Below are positions 50,422 through 62,501 of a stretch of 64,000 bases of DNA, piece by piece. Position 1 is the stretch's first letter, and each line of letters begins with the position of its first letter. The stretch covers positions 992,001 through 1,056,000 of the forward strand of contig JADCRB010000160.1 in NCBI GenBank assembly GCA_021464245.1. Reading direction: 5' to 3'. The stretch is from Carallia brachiata. Its lineage: Eukaryota > Streptophyta > Magnoliopsida > Malpighiales > Rhizophoraceae. The notes beneath the pieces were generated by a model that had not been told where the DNA came from, searched no databases, and worked only from the letters and a program-made list of their open reading frames with translations. The position numbers and the translations under genes are program-made.

Positions 50422-52668
50422 ACATTAAAATATGTATCCGTGCTCTTATTTAAATTGGTGGCTTTTGGCATGTTTCAACATTATTCATCCCCGCGGCTGG
50501 ATACGTGCAGACAAATAAAACTGATTCATCAAGATTAGTATAACCTAACAATTTTTTAGTAGTCACTGTTATACAGCAATATAATTTATGATATATAAAA
50601 AATATGTAGTTAAATTAATAATTTATTTATTTTTTAAACTTAATATTTTTTTATAATTTAATAATTCAGATCTTTACGTATCAATTTTATGTTTACGATT
50701 ACAAACTTAAGTAATTCTTTTATTTTTAATAAAATATTTAAATGATCTTTTTTTCGAAAGAATGAGAAAAAGACAATTGCAACAAAAACAAAAAAAAAAA
50801 GGAAGAAAAAGACAATAAAACCCTACCAATGCACTGCGGACGTGGGACCAACAAGTCCAGAAAAAGGAAAAAAACGACCCAACAGGCGGAGAAAGAAAAC
50901 GTGTTAAACAAGTAACTACTCCAATTTTCGAATACTTACTTTTGTCTTTTGATATCCCAAAACGCAGCCTGTTACTTTAGCAATATCAGGGAAGCAGTAT
51001 TTTAATTGTTTGCATACTTTATTTAACGTTATATAAATATATATATATATGTTTTAAATAAGTGTTTGAATTATACACATAACTTACAACCCCTCTCGTA
51101 CAATTTTTCTAATTTTTTCTTTTCTCTAGTCTTAGAATTTCAAATAGAAACGAGAGATTTAGAAGAGACGTAGCCTAAACTCCAACCACCTTCCTAATAC
51201 TAGGCTAGATGACATGGGGTGTCGAGTGGTCATGTTGTCGGCAAATAATGTCTGTCTGGAAAGAAAAAATTGGGACAAACAGATTAAATTCTTGAAGCAC
51301 TTAGATGAATACTTCTTGAACTAAATTTTTATGAACTCCTTTCTATTTGAAATTATAAGTCTTAAAAATTAATTTAATTTTCCTTTTCGTAGTTATAAAA
51401 TTATAATTTTTTATATAGTACATTAATATCTATTACATTACTATTTAGAGTCAATATTAACAAATTATTGCAGTCTATAAATTCTCCTTTTTTTTAGTAT
51501 TATTTTTATAGTATTATTAGCAAATCTTTTCTTTTTTTTACAAATGAATTAATGAGATTTGTATTGATGTAGTAAGCCCAACAAAAACAGATAAATGTAA
51601 AAACATATGCGGCTTAAGGCCGGCCGAATACAGAGTAGGTTAGATTAATTGCAACTAAAAATTTGGCAGTTTAGTCTTCTAAGGGATATTCTAATAATTA
51701 GAACTCATACTTCTATTTTAAAATTTTTAAATTTAAATTCTGAGAAAAAATGAGTGAGATTTAAATAATAAGAGAGCTACATATGTATAATTTATAGTCT
51801 AATAAGCTTTCAATAAACAAAACAAAAAAAAATGGCAGCTTATCGTTCCCTCTTGACCTAAAAATTTAGCAGGTTATCTACTTTGGTTGAGTGCGACTAG
51901 TCGCTTTTGTTGGGCAAAGGACTCGCTGGGGCCTCATGACTGCCTCTCTAGTGAATACTTAAGGTGAGATCTTCTAACGTCTAATTTCCTTCCCTCAACT
52001 AACGTGGGTTTTTTCAGTTAGTAATTAAACGAACCCTAATCGAATTTCACTTATAATAATATTAAGAGTTTGAAACGTAACAAAAACACATGTTTGGGGG
52101 ATTTTAACTCTTTACCATAATTTTAAAAATAATTATCGTTAAAGTATTCATAACTCCAGAGTAATTGTCCACTCAACTACCATTTTCAAAAAAAATTCTT
52201 TCCACCTTACTAGCAAATAAAAAAAAGTTACAGTGAATTTTCGGATTCAAATTTCAACAATTAAATATTTCTTCTTACTTTGACTCGACTAAAAATAAAA
52301 TAAAGATAAAGGTGAATGCATTTAACTTTTTAGTAATTTATTTCTTTTATATTTCATCTCTAGGTGAATTCAAATTATAGAATTGATAATTTTCTATTTC
52401 ATAATTCAGACAATCTGTCATGATTTTATTAATTTTAAAACTCCTTTCTCATTCTAAAAGATTTTACAACAATTTAATACTATGAGATTCTTTTTTTTTT
52501 TCAATTCAAATCACCTACATTTTGAAAAACATACGCGATACTTACACCCTTTTCGTCTCTGACACCGCATTTCCACTCTATCTATCTCTGTTACCTCTGT
52601 AAATTTTTCTGCTTTTCCTTTTGGCGCACTGTCGTGTAGCACATGCTGTGGACACTGCAGGTTGCCGC

Positions 52669-52676
52669 CACGTGTC
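52669..52676. promoter_or_regulatory. G-box/ABRE-like element upstream of SGR
   Basis: CACGTGTC lies about 410 bp before the SGR ATG. Arabidopsis SGR1/NYE1 is known to be activated by bZIP (ABI5/EEL) and bHLH (PIF4/5, MYC) factors that bind G-box cores. The core is seen; use of this site is inferred. Confidence 0.4.
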
Positions 52677-53059
52677 AACATTGGGAGACAAGTCCAGCAA
52701 TTTCGGCAAAGGCCGCTATCAGAGGCATTCAATTTGGAATTAGCGCATCTGCCTTCCTTCTAAAATCTTCAGCCCGCGTCCAAGGCAGGAAAAACAGCGT
52801 CATTTCCGACTTTCTTTTGCTTCTCAACTTGTTCAAACTTTGATAGTCATCAAAGTAAAACATAGAAGCAAAGCAAAGCAAAGTGAAAAAGCAAAGCAAA
52901 ACCAAGAGTGAGATAGACAGGTACATGCCTCAAGTTTCAAGCTTTCATGCTAAACTTAAAGGCTCAAATAACAGTTTGAGGTTTCCACCTTTTTTAAGTG
53001 ACCTCAAAAGTTGGAGGAGCTACACAAAATTCTTTTTTAATTAAGGAAAGAAAAGAAAG

Positions 53060-53087
53060 AAGAAGAAGAAGAAGAAGAAGAAGAAGA
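53060..53087 (+). repeat. (GAA)n trinucleotide repeat touching the SGR start codon
   Basis: About nine AGA/GAA units run up to the ATG at 53089 in the presumed 5' UTR. A shorter purine run (GGAAAGAAAAGAAAG) precedes them. Confidence 0.9.
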
Positions 53088-53088
53088 G

Positions 53089-54364
53089 ATGGGTACTTTG
53101 GCTATAACACCTTTGCTTCCTTCAAAACATGGACTCTCTGTCTTAAAACAGAACACCTCTGATCTCCTTCCTTTTAGAAGAAAACCCAGGAAGAAGAACC
53201 CATCTTTTGGTCCTGTAAGTCCTTTATTTTTTATCAACTTTTTTTTTGAATTTTTTTTTCCAATTTTTCTTTCTCCTTTTTTGTTTCAATAAATGGAGAT
53301 TGGTTGTGAATTGTGAGTTTGAATTGGATCAGGTGGCAAGGTTATTTGGGCCATCAATTTTTGAGGCTTCAAAGTTGAAAGTGTTATTCTTGGGGGTTGA
53401 TGAGAAGAAGCATCCAGGGAATTTGCCAAGGACTTACACACTAACACATAGTGATATCACCGCTAAGCTTACTTTAGCCATCTCACAGACAATAAACAAT
53501 TCTCAGGTAAATCCAAACATTAAATAGCCATAAAATAGGTCATGCGCTTTCCTCAGTACAATAAAGTCCCTTACTTGAATTTGGTTGTTCATTTCTATTA
53601 AATTCAATTTACAAAAAAAAAAAAAAAAAAGGAACAGGGTATATCTGGAAGTTAAAAAGTTTTGAACTTTCTCTTGGGTGAGTCGGTCATGTCTTTGTCC
53701 AATATGTTGAATCATGAGCTGAAGGAAAGAGGGAAAATTGGGATTTGCTTGCAGTTGCAGAGTTGGTCAAACAGACTGTACAGAGATGAAGTGGTGGCCG
53801 AGTGGAAGAAAGTCAAGGAAAAGATGTCACTTCATGTTCACTGCCATATCAGTGGAGGCCATTTCCTCTTGGATCTATGCTCCAGGCTCAGATATTTCAT
53901 CTTCTGTAAAGAACTCCCTGTGGTAAACCCATCTGCTTGTTAACATTTTCTTGGTTATTGATAACTCAGTGTTCAATTATCGTCAGTGACCTAAATTTAA
54001 ACGCGAAAAACATGATGAATAGGTCTTGAAGGCCTTTGTTCATGGAGATGGAAATTTGTTGAACAACTACCCGGAATTACAGGAGGCTTTGGTTTGGGTT
54101 TACTTTCATTCGAACATACCAGAATTCAACAAGGTAGAGTGCTGGGGCCCGCTCAAGGATGCTGCAGCACCGTCTACTGGGACCCATGAAGGCCAGAAGA
54201 AGAAGAAGACCCCATCAAGCGAGTGGAGCCTTCCCAAGCCATGCCCAAGTGAATGCTCCTGTTGTTTCCCACCCATGAGCTTGATCCCATGGTCCCAGAA
54301 TTGTCCTCTAGTCAATGAAACCCGCCAAGGGACCCAACAAAACTTTGAACAACAGGCTCGGTAG
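53089..54364 (+). CDS. SGR: STAY-GREEN protein (magnesium dechelatase)
   Basis: A chloroplast enzyme that removes Mg2+ from chlorophyll a to form pheophytin a, the first committed step of chlorophyll breakdown in senescence; it also recruits catabolic enzymes at LHCII. Four exons (53089-53214, 53333-53506, 53755-53922, 54023-54364) join in frame to 269 residues, as in Arabidopsis NYE1. The N-terminus (MGTLAITPLLPSK, Ser/Arg/Lys-rich) is a likely transit peptide. The conserved core includes ARLFGPSIFEASKLKVLFLG, YTLTHSDITAKLTLAISQTI, HVHCHISGGHFLLDL, AFVHGDGNLLNNYPEL and NKVECWGPLKDAA. A Cys-rich C-terminal motif (C230, C234, C236, C237, then Phe-Pro) separates true SGR from SGR-like proteins that lack it. 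It lies tail-to-tail with CCS52A. No defect is visible. Confidence 0.96.
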
Positions 54365-55326
54365 CCCTACAAATCTCACTTGTCTGATTATATTGTTTAG
54401 ATTGTTTTACGTCACGTGCATTGTTGTCAAAGATGTAAATTTTAGTGTCAGCAATGGTGTCTAGACTTTTTTAGAACGGGGTTGCTGTGAAGATCAAGCT
54501 GAAGGTTTGATTATTTTGTGCACATGATGCACATGACAATGCAGCCGACCTTATCATGGGTTTCTTCTCTCTGCTGCAATAGTGTGAAATTTCCATTGAT
54601 TCTATATCAAACAAACACGTGCTCCCAACAACATGTTTACGTGTAATATTCTTTGAACAGTGGCCATTCTTCATGTCTCAGAAATCTTATAAACAAGTGT
54701 ACCATGTCTAAAACTGTCTCCTAATATTAGCTTCTTTATGTTTAACCATTGCTTTTGCTAAACAACTGTGAAGCCGTTTGCAAGTAAAAAAAATCTAGAG
54801 TTCAAGTTTCAATTAAAACTAATTAATCCAAAAACATGCTTCTGCTGGACTCATAAACAATGAACACGAGCGAAAGTAATTGCAAATATCCCAGTAAGAA
54901 CGGGACAACATGCCATGTAAAAAAATGATGATTAATTTACAAAAGCTTATCAGCAATAAGATGTTCAGATCATTCTCCACTCTCCTCTCACAACATACAA
55001 TTGCAAGAAGTCCGCGACCTCAATGGTACCAACTCCACTGTACATTTATAACTCAAAGGCAAAGCAAACAAAAACTAGAATCTGCAAGGACCATGAGAAT
55101 TGGTCTTTGCTACTTGCATTTTAGCTTCCCTGAAATATGTAGTGGCTGAACGAACGTGTGTCGGGTTGAGAAAACCAACCGGATGAGCTTCTCTTTGCAC
55201 AATTGCCTCCAAGCTGAGGACAGATTTCCCATCACTCCTCCAAGCTGAGGAGACTAATTTACCATCACTTCTGGCCATGATAAATCAGCTTAAGAATATT
55301 TTACGGCAAACTGAAGTTGGAAGGTG
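54365..55326. other. Convergent intergenic region between SGR and CCS52A
   Basis: It contains the 3' UTRs of both genes. A tandem duplication lies at 55206-55269. No further gene is supported; short open frames here have no family match. Confidence 0.55.
55206..55269. repeat. Tandem duplication in the presumed CCS52A 3' UTR
   Basis: Units 55206-55236 and 55237-55269 both begin CCTCCAAGCTGAGGA and end ACCATCACT or CCATCACT. They differ by a 2-base length change and a few substitutions. Confidence 0.7.
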
Positions 55327-58300
55327 TCACCGGATTGTAGTTCTTCCAAGAAATGAAGCTCCAATTTCGCTGTCAGTGTTCTGTTTAAATTTATTCATGC
55401 ATCAGTAGTCTGCTAGGCTAGTAATCAGAAGAAACCGAACTGGCACTAACGCAACAGTCTTCAAACAATATTCAGTAAGAATAATAACTACTCACTCATC
55501 TCCCATGTACAATTTTGTTACTACACACTAACAGTGAAAGGACGAAGCTATAATAAAACAGAGCATGCAGACATCAGCTTTAACAAGCGCAGATAATATG
55601 GAACTCATTAACCATAGAATTTACCTGAGATTTAGGGGATGGGAACACATTCCAAAACCGTAGAGTTTCATCTCCTGCTCCTGTGACAATTGTCTGGGAA
55701 AAAAAAAAGAAAAAATTTAGTTGGGGAAAAGAAACATTAATGCACCCATAACCAAAAAGAAAAAAAATAAATAACTGGGGGAAACTGCTTAAATATTGAG
55801 TATCTAGGAAAAGTGAGGGTAAAACCTGTCCATCTGGTGATATAGCTAGATAGAGGACTCTGTACGTATGACCTGTGAGAGTTGCCAACTGCATATAGCA
55901 GAACAAACTTTAGGATAAGACCTAATGAAAGTTAAAATCTTGTATCACTCCAAAATGAACACTTCAAACCTTTGACATGGTGGGATATCTCCATACTATT
56001 ATCTGATTTTGAGAGTAACCATGTGTGCTGACAAGTTCATTGACATTTTTAGACCAAACAAGATTGCACACCTGTCATGGGAAAAAATGCCAATCAGCAC
56101 ACACAAGTACAAATAGAGAGAGAGAGAGAGAGAGAGAGAGTGATAAATATTTGTAGCAGTTCACTTTCCTCCATTTCTCTCCCATCACAAAAGAATCACA
56201 TGATTTTTCTGCTTTCTTTTTTCTTATTAAGTACAATGTAACAGGAGCAATTACGGTGCCACAGTATGATTTAATAGCTCTTTTTTCTAGGACATACAAG
56301 TAAAAATTAATTGTTGACTCATTAAGAAGCACTGCATGGAATTTAGGGAAAACACATCATGTTCGCACGTAGTGTAGTAAGGCCTTCGATTGTGACTACA
56401 GAGAGCGACTATGACATATAATAGCACACTTGTGTACTCAATGCACAGGTTTGGGTGCACAACATACACCCCCCAGACCTGTCAATGCATCTCAGGATGG
56501 GCATGTGTTGACAGAAGAAAAATAAGGCCTCAAGAAACAACAACAGTAAAAGAATCCAGAGCAGTGCCAAATTTGTACTCAAAGGGGCATAAAAAATTGC
56601 ATCATTAACAAGCACTTAACCTGACTGCCAGTGTCCATACAGCTAAGATGCGAGTTAGTGGTTGTATTCCAGAACCGTATACACCGGTCTGCAGTCCCGC
56701 CCCCAGATGCAAGAAGTCCATGAAGATGGGGAGACCAAGCAATTGCTTTTACTGCTGCTGTATGTTCACAGTATTTTAACACAGGCTGATTTGAATGCGG
56801 ATTCCAAACAAAAAGCTGCAAAACATAATAAGAAGTTAGCCTTAAATTGAAGAAGCAGCAACAGCATAAAAACTTAAGCATGGGAACAATATCAAACGCT
56901 GACCTTGTTGTCATTTCCACCTGATGCCAACTCACGATTATCATAAGACCACTTCAATCCACAAACCTAAATACCAACCAAACCAACGTTAGGCGGAGAA
57001 AGACATGCCTCAATAAAAACAAAAATGTGATAGATTTTATAACAAATAAAAATAATTAGCCAAAATTTTGTAAAGCATAGGAAAGGAGAACAAAGATGCC
57101 AAATAGAACTACAAACCAGCGCCCTGAAAAATTAAATGACCAAGAAGTATATCAAGCTGAACAAGAAGCAAAAAGAGCCTCACCTCTGACTTGTGCCCAG
57201 AGAGCTTGCTAACAAAGTCTTCCTGAGTACGTATATCTCGTTGAAGAATACTTTTGTCCCGACTACCAGACGAAAGAAGAGATGAACTCCAGGCCAAGGC
57301 CCCAACACGTAATCTGTGGCCTTCCATAGATCTTACCCTTTTACAACGAGAAGCATCCCAAATCTACGCATAATGCAATCAGAGCCAAAATTCTCAAATT
57401 AACAAAAAGGGAAAATTTTGTACAATTAAAACTAGTATATGTACAAATTTTTCCTCCTGGTCCCGGACACGACCCAGAAGCTAACAACTGAACCACTTTA
57501 TGCTAATAATTATGAAACAATCTAAGATGCCTTTCAAAAGTAACATAACTCTTCCTATAGAAGCAGGTCCAATAATAGTTTTGAACCCGTGGCAGAAAAG
57601 TTCCAAAAAGCCAGATTAACAGACAACAAAATAACAAAATAATGAAACAAAAATCCCCAAAATTTACAAATCACAGCAATTACATTGTGAACAACACTAA
57701 CCTGGACTTTCCCATTGCTTGTTCCAACAGCAAGAAGGGTTCCACGTTGTGCCCATCCCACAGAACACACACTATCATCAATGCCCAGATCACACAACTT
57801 CGTCACCTACATTCATAAAACCAAGAATTGAGCTAAAAACAAAACCCCATTAACCAGACACTCAAAAAAGGGGTTTAAAAAAAAAAAACGGAACCAGAAC
57901 TCGAAAATCACACAACATTCGAAACCCACAAATCTTACCTTACTACTGCAAGCATTCCATAAGTAGACACAGTTACCCAGTCCCACTGCCAACACATTAT
58001 GCGACGACCAGTCAACCAAATTCAAATAGAAGTCGTCTTGTAATGCCGGTGCATCTAATATCTAAACAAATCAAAACCCACAAAAAAAAAAAAAAATCTA
58101 AGAAAAATCAAAGAAAAGCAAAGAAAAGAAAACCCCATCACATAAAAAATCTCAAAGATGGAAAATTTATGCAAAAAGATCCAAACTTTACCTTATATGG
58201 CGATCTTGGGACCTTCCTCGGAGCCTTGACGGGGCTATGGCTGACGCCGGGGCCCACATCATCAAACCCGAAAGGAGAAAGCGAGTGGAATGACTGCCTC

Positions 58301-58704
58301 GTTTCCGTCTTGTACCGGAAAATATTCCGGCCAGGGGAGTCCCTTTTATCCGGCGTGTTGGTTCCAAAGAGGGCGGTGCGGAGGAGGGCGGCGTAAGCTG
58401 TGGAGCTGTCCTCCTTTCCAACGCCATCCGACGACGCCACCACAGAGTTCGCCGAGGGCGGCGGCGGCAGCGACGGCGAGATGATGTTGAAAAGTTGGAA
58501 ATTGGAGGCGGATCTGCTGGGGATGAACCTGTCAGAGTAAATACTTCTGGACGGGGAGACGTAATGCTTGGAGTTAATCAAGCGGCTGACGTGGTCCGAC
58601 GGGGGAGTTAGGGTTCCCAGATCAAGCGGCGGGAGTGAAATCGTGGTGGGAACATTCAGCGGCGACGATTGGTCGGTCGGTGGAGTAACCGTGGAATCGG
58701 CCAT
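55327..58704 (-). CDS. CCS52A: CCS52A / FIZZY-RELATED (Cdh1-type) WD40 activator of APC/C
   Basis: It brings substrates such as mitotic cyclins to the anaphase-promoting complex and drives endoreduplication in plants. Ten exons (58704-58192, 58061-57939, 57806-57702, 57363-57184, 56966-56904, 56815-56621, 56071-55970, 55888-55826, 55693-55625, 55380-55327) join in frame to 488 residues. The C-box is DRFIPSR (58-64). [13 protein letters not shown] and [14 protein letters not shown] match the A type, and [13 protein letters not shown] leads into seven WD40 repeats (about 175-470), including [40 protein letters not shown] and [12 protein letters not shown]. The RVL motif sits in [10 protein letters not shown]. 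The C-terminal IR tail needed for APC/C docking is present. Start and C-box context resemble FZR1/FZR2 and not CCS52B. Confidence 0.96.
56115..56140. repeat. (AG)13 microsatellite in CCS52A intron 6
   Basis: Thirteen uninterrupted AG units lie about 45 bp upstream, in transcript direction, of exon 7. On the coding strand it is a CT run that could serve as part of the acceptor's pyrimidine tract. Confidence 0.9.
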
Positions 58705-58902
58705 ACAGGATCAGAGAATTGGCGCAGACACACACACACAGAGTTGAAGAAAAGCCGTGGGAAGAAGAAGGGGTATTGGGGTAAGGTGTGCGCGGGTACA
58801 GGGTAAGGTATCGGTGGAGGCGCCGTTCGGCGTCTAAAAGAAAATACTGTTAAAATTTTTTTCCGGGAAAGTAACAGACTATAAAATAAGTGGGGAATTT
58901 TT

Positions 58903-58910
58903 GCGCGAAA
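58903..58910 (-). promoter_or_regulatory. E2F-type site upstream of CCS52A
   Basis: GCGCGAAA on the plus strand (TTTCGCGC on the minus strand) fits the E2F consensus TTTSSCGS exactly and lies 199 bp before the CCS52A ATG. In Arabidopsis the atypical factor DEL1/E2Fe represses CCS52A2 through such a site; use of the site here is inferred. Confidence 0.5.
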
Positions 58911-59954
58911 CTTAAAAGCGCCAGTGGGCTGCGGTTGTCAGTTTTTGGTTTGATAGGATAATGGGACCCCCTTTATATATATATTTTTTTGCAAAAATGG
59001 GTTTCTTTCTTTCTGGCCTTTTTCCTGTACTGAATCGGAAAGGATTTAATTTTCCTGGTTGGACTCGAAGTGGAATTTCCAAATTGGCATGGATGTCCAG
59101 ATATGTTCAGCAACCCTCTCTTCCTAATTTTATTAAGAGAAAAATTATGTAAAAATAATTATAAAGTTAATATGTAAGATATGAATTGTTAAATTATAAA
59201 AAATTATTAAATTTTAAAAAAATAAAAAATAAATAAATTATTAAATTAACTATATATCTTATATATACTACACCATGCATACTTATATAATCTTTTGCTT
59301 TTTTTTAGTATTTAGTGGGACCTCGTGAGGAAAAAAATAAACACAGAGCAATCAAAGGCTACAATAGAAATTAGCAGTCGCTCTGGGAGTGCTCTTAATA
59401 AGTCGAGTTAAACTGAATTTTAATATATTCAAACTCGGTTTATGAATATAAATGTTAAGTTCAAGCTCGGCCGAAGCTCGATTGGATGTTTAATATTCGA
59501 GCTCAAGCTCCAAACGATAATAAATTATAAAGCTCTTGCTCAACTTAGACTCGGCTCATTTTGTTTTTCTTTTTCACAATTTTGTTAATCTAAACTCGAT
59601 ATAAGCTCAGCTCGTTTGAGTCAAACTTTTTTAAAAAATTTTAAAAGTAATATTCAATATAAAGATAATTAGTAAATGAATATATTATCGAGCATATCAT
59701 CCAGCATATTATTAAATATCTTATCGAGTATTATACTGAGTATTTTATCAAGTTTTTATCGAACTTTTAACAATTTGTTCATAAATATAAGCAAACTGAA
59801 CAATCTTTTGTTCAAACTTGACTTATTTAGTTAATGAAATTTAAAATTAAGCGTGAGTATCGTTCATTTACATTTTCAAATGAGCTTGCACAAATTTTCA
59901 TTGAGCTAAATAGTTGAACTTTTATTAAAAGTATTAATTCATTAATAGTCCTAT

Positions 59955-60312
59955 TCTCCACGCAACAGTTCTCCTCAGTAAAGCCACTCGAATCATGTTT
60001 GCATTCAATACTAGTACCAAATCAGTAGGTGGCTCATTCTAAATAATCAAATAGTCCTTGTTTGCTAAGCGAATATCAGTGAGAAAGTTAGCACAACAAT
60101 TCTCTTCCCTCAAATTATGTACTAAGCTCGCCTATCATAATTTTTGAAAGAAGTAGTGGCATTCAAAAAGCAATTTGCCTATATGAATCCTGATCCCAAT
60201 CATCTTTCAAGGGCTTCTGTAAAGCCAACTGTGAGTCTTTTTCGACAATAATTTTGCAATAGTCTTTGAGTCATACCGTTTGCAAAGCCATTCAAATTGG
60301 TCGCAATTCTAC
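59955..60312 (-). pseudogene. Decayed LINE/RVT_3-type RNase H fragment
   Basis: Minus-strand frames hold scattered pieces in RNase H order: ELRPI and MALQTV, VEKDSQLALQKPL (the EsDS region), then VHNLREENCCANFLTDI (the H-x-REgN-x-AD helix), then NEPPTDLVLVL near the end. They are spread over at least two frames with several stops. The other RNase H pieces of the element, and any reverse transcriptase, are missing. It is a relic of a retrotransposon or an RNase H-like domain gene. Confidence 0.5.
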
Positions 60313-62501
60313 TCCAATGATCATAGACATACCGCAGAAGCGGGAAAAACCTTATTGCCACCACTGTATAGCAAAACATAGTGCGAGTGATATAGAAGCA
60401 AAAGGAAGGCAACACAGCAATTTTCATACACTCAGTTTCATTATTTGTACAACTAAGTGAAATGATTTCTGTCATGTTGCTCTTTAAGTGTTGCTACTTA
60501 ATTTTTTTTTTAAATATTTGTAGGGCTACAATATAATAAAGGGTTAAAATAATATTTTATATGCCTGAACTGGAGAAATAATTTCTAAAATGTTTTGCAG
60601 GACTTCTCATATGTGGAAATTGTAGGAGTTCTAAATTTAGTTAAATGAAATTAAAATTTTAAGATGCAATTTAATTCAACAGATGTCACATGAGCCGGAC
60701 CCTTATAACTCATGCCACAATAAATTGTTATCCCCTAGAGCTTCTTTTTTTTTTCTTTTTTTTGGCATCAGAAATGAACTTTCAATTTTGTGATAATTTG
60801 ATGAAGTTTAGGATTATGTGTTAACCACTACTATAGAGTTTTGCACTTGGGATCAATTGAAATTAGTCTAAATGGTTTTGTTAGAGAAATTGGCACAAAT
60901 GAGGGAAATTCACCCATCAACATGGCCAAAAAAAAAAAAAAAAAAAAAAGAATGGGATTCTTTGCTGCTTGCTGTTTCACTTGCAGCGATCAACAATTGA
61001 GAAGATGTAAGTGTGGGTTGAACACTAATTTTAGTATCGTGGTCAAACGAGGTTCGGCTTGTTATGGGTCCGAACATAAGGTATGGTTCAATATCCAAAT
61101 CGGGCCTGCCCAAGCTTTGAACAAGACCCATCGTGCACAGACCACCGATTCAGCAGATCTACCCGCAATTACAATCTCAAAGTCACCGCTATTTGTTGTA
61201 GTTTAGTAGTCAATATATTCATTCGTACTTTGCAGATCGTGATTCAATTTTTGTCGAGGCATTTTGTAGAACTAAACGCTGGGAGAAGCTGGTGACCACT
61301 GCTGGATACCTTTATTATTGGAAACCGTGGAATTATGTAAACCGTATTTGCAATAATTTTTTTTGTTATACACGCCCCTCCATTTGGTAACACTGTGGTA
61401 TTTTCCTTTGAGAACCATTACACGGATATAGAGAAAAAATTGTCATATTTTATTCATATTGTAATTACAAGTAATTTTTTTGTAACCGTAATCATAAAAT
61501 ATAAATTAAAAAAAATAATTATATCTTTTTGTTGCACATTTCAGCACCACAGTTGCAAAAAAAATTCTTCTAATTACAAAATGACCCATTTGTATGGCAA
61601 AATCATTGGGCAACACATTTTTCCGTTTTCGTTTTTAAGTTCCCTTGTTAAAAAATTCTTTTCAAGTTTATCTTCATTCACAAGGCCAGTCGACTATGTT
61701 AGCTTATAAGCCACGCAGGGTTTCTTGCCGCTTCAAGTTCAAGTTAACATTCATTTGATGTCCCATATAGGTACTTAAGTCATTCTGCCGAGCATAAGAG
61801 ATGTCGTTGGACCTGTTGGGTAATGAATTAATGTCAAGAAAATGTTCAAGTTCAACTGAAAAATTTTAAGTTTTTGGATATCGTCGATTAATAAGCATGA
61901 CTTGGTATGCTTAGTCACGTTCCTTTACTATAACAGATACTTGATTTTTTGTTTCGCAATACTAAGTTTAAATTTTTTTTTTTCTGAGATAAGTTCACTG
62001 TTCTACAAAGAAGTCAAATTACAAAATTTCTTAATTTAGTAAGAATAATTCATATATTAATCACAGAATTGGCTTGATCCCCATATGAGAGCGACTTTGA
62101 AAATATTCTTTCCTTGATTTTGTTGCCACATCATCAGCAGATATCATCTTGAACCTTACATGTACCCTTCCAACATTTACAGCCACAAGTCCAGAAGCAA
62201 AATCATAATTGAATTACTAATTTTCTCCAGTGAATTTTACACTTTTTAAGCTTAAAGGACATTGCAGGCCATTCTACTCTTACAAAATAGCAACTTTGGC
62301 ATTTTTTTGATGATCAAAAGGAAAGAATAGGGAATGAAATTGAAGGGAAAATAAAACTGAACTCAAGAAACAGAGTTGCCCTGTTCCAAGGCTAGCAAAT
62401 CCAAGAATTTGGTTGAATTTATGGTTTCTCCTTAAAACGAATCCACCTATCTTTGGACTAATATTGCAGAAAGAGTCATGCTCATCATGGAAATGAACAA
62501 T

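Larger units (their letters stand above)
48483..53088. other. Intergenic region between the MADS gene and SGR
   Basis: It contains a (TA)n microsatellite at 48592-48620, the SINE-like cluster at 48976-49208, a direct duplication at 49512-49638, a fold-back MITE near 50259-50421, and AT-rich repeat copies near 50100-50240 and 50560-50700. The SGR promoter and 5' UTR occupy the last ~600 bp, including (GCAAA)n-like text at about 52868-52900. No gene is supported. Confidence 0.5.
58705..62501. other. Intergenic region between CCS52A and the DUF1191 gene
   Basis: It contains the CCS52A promoter with an E2F-type site, AT-rich MITE-like DNA (about 59140-59280), a block with AGCTCG/GAGCTC-like words (about 59400-59620, a dispersed plant repeat type), an RNase H relic (about 59955-60312), an A-run at 60929-60949 and AT-rich DNA to the DUF1191 3' end. 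No intact gene is supported. Confidence 0.5.

Noticed and set aside
60841..61206. 121-residue plus-strand open frame
   Set aside because: It runs through a 21-base A-run and shows no recognisable domain.
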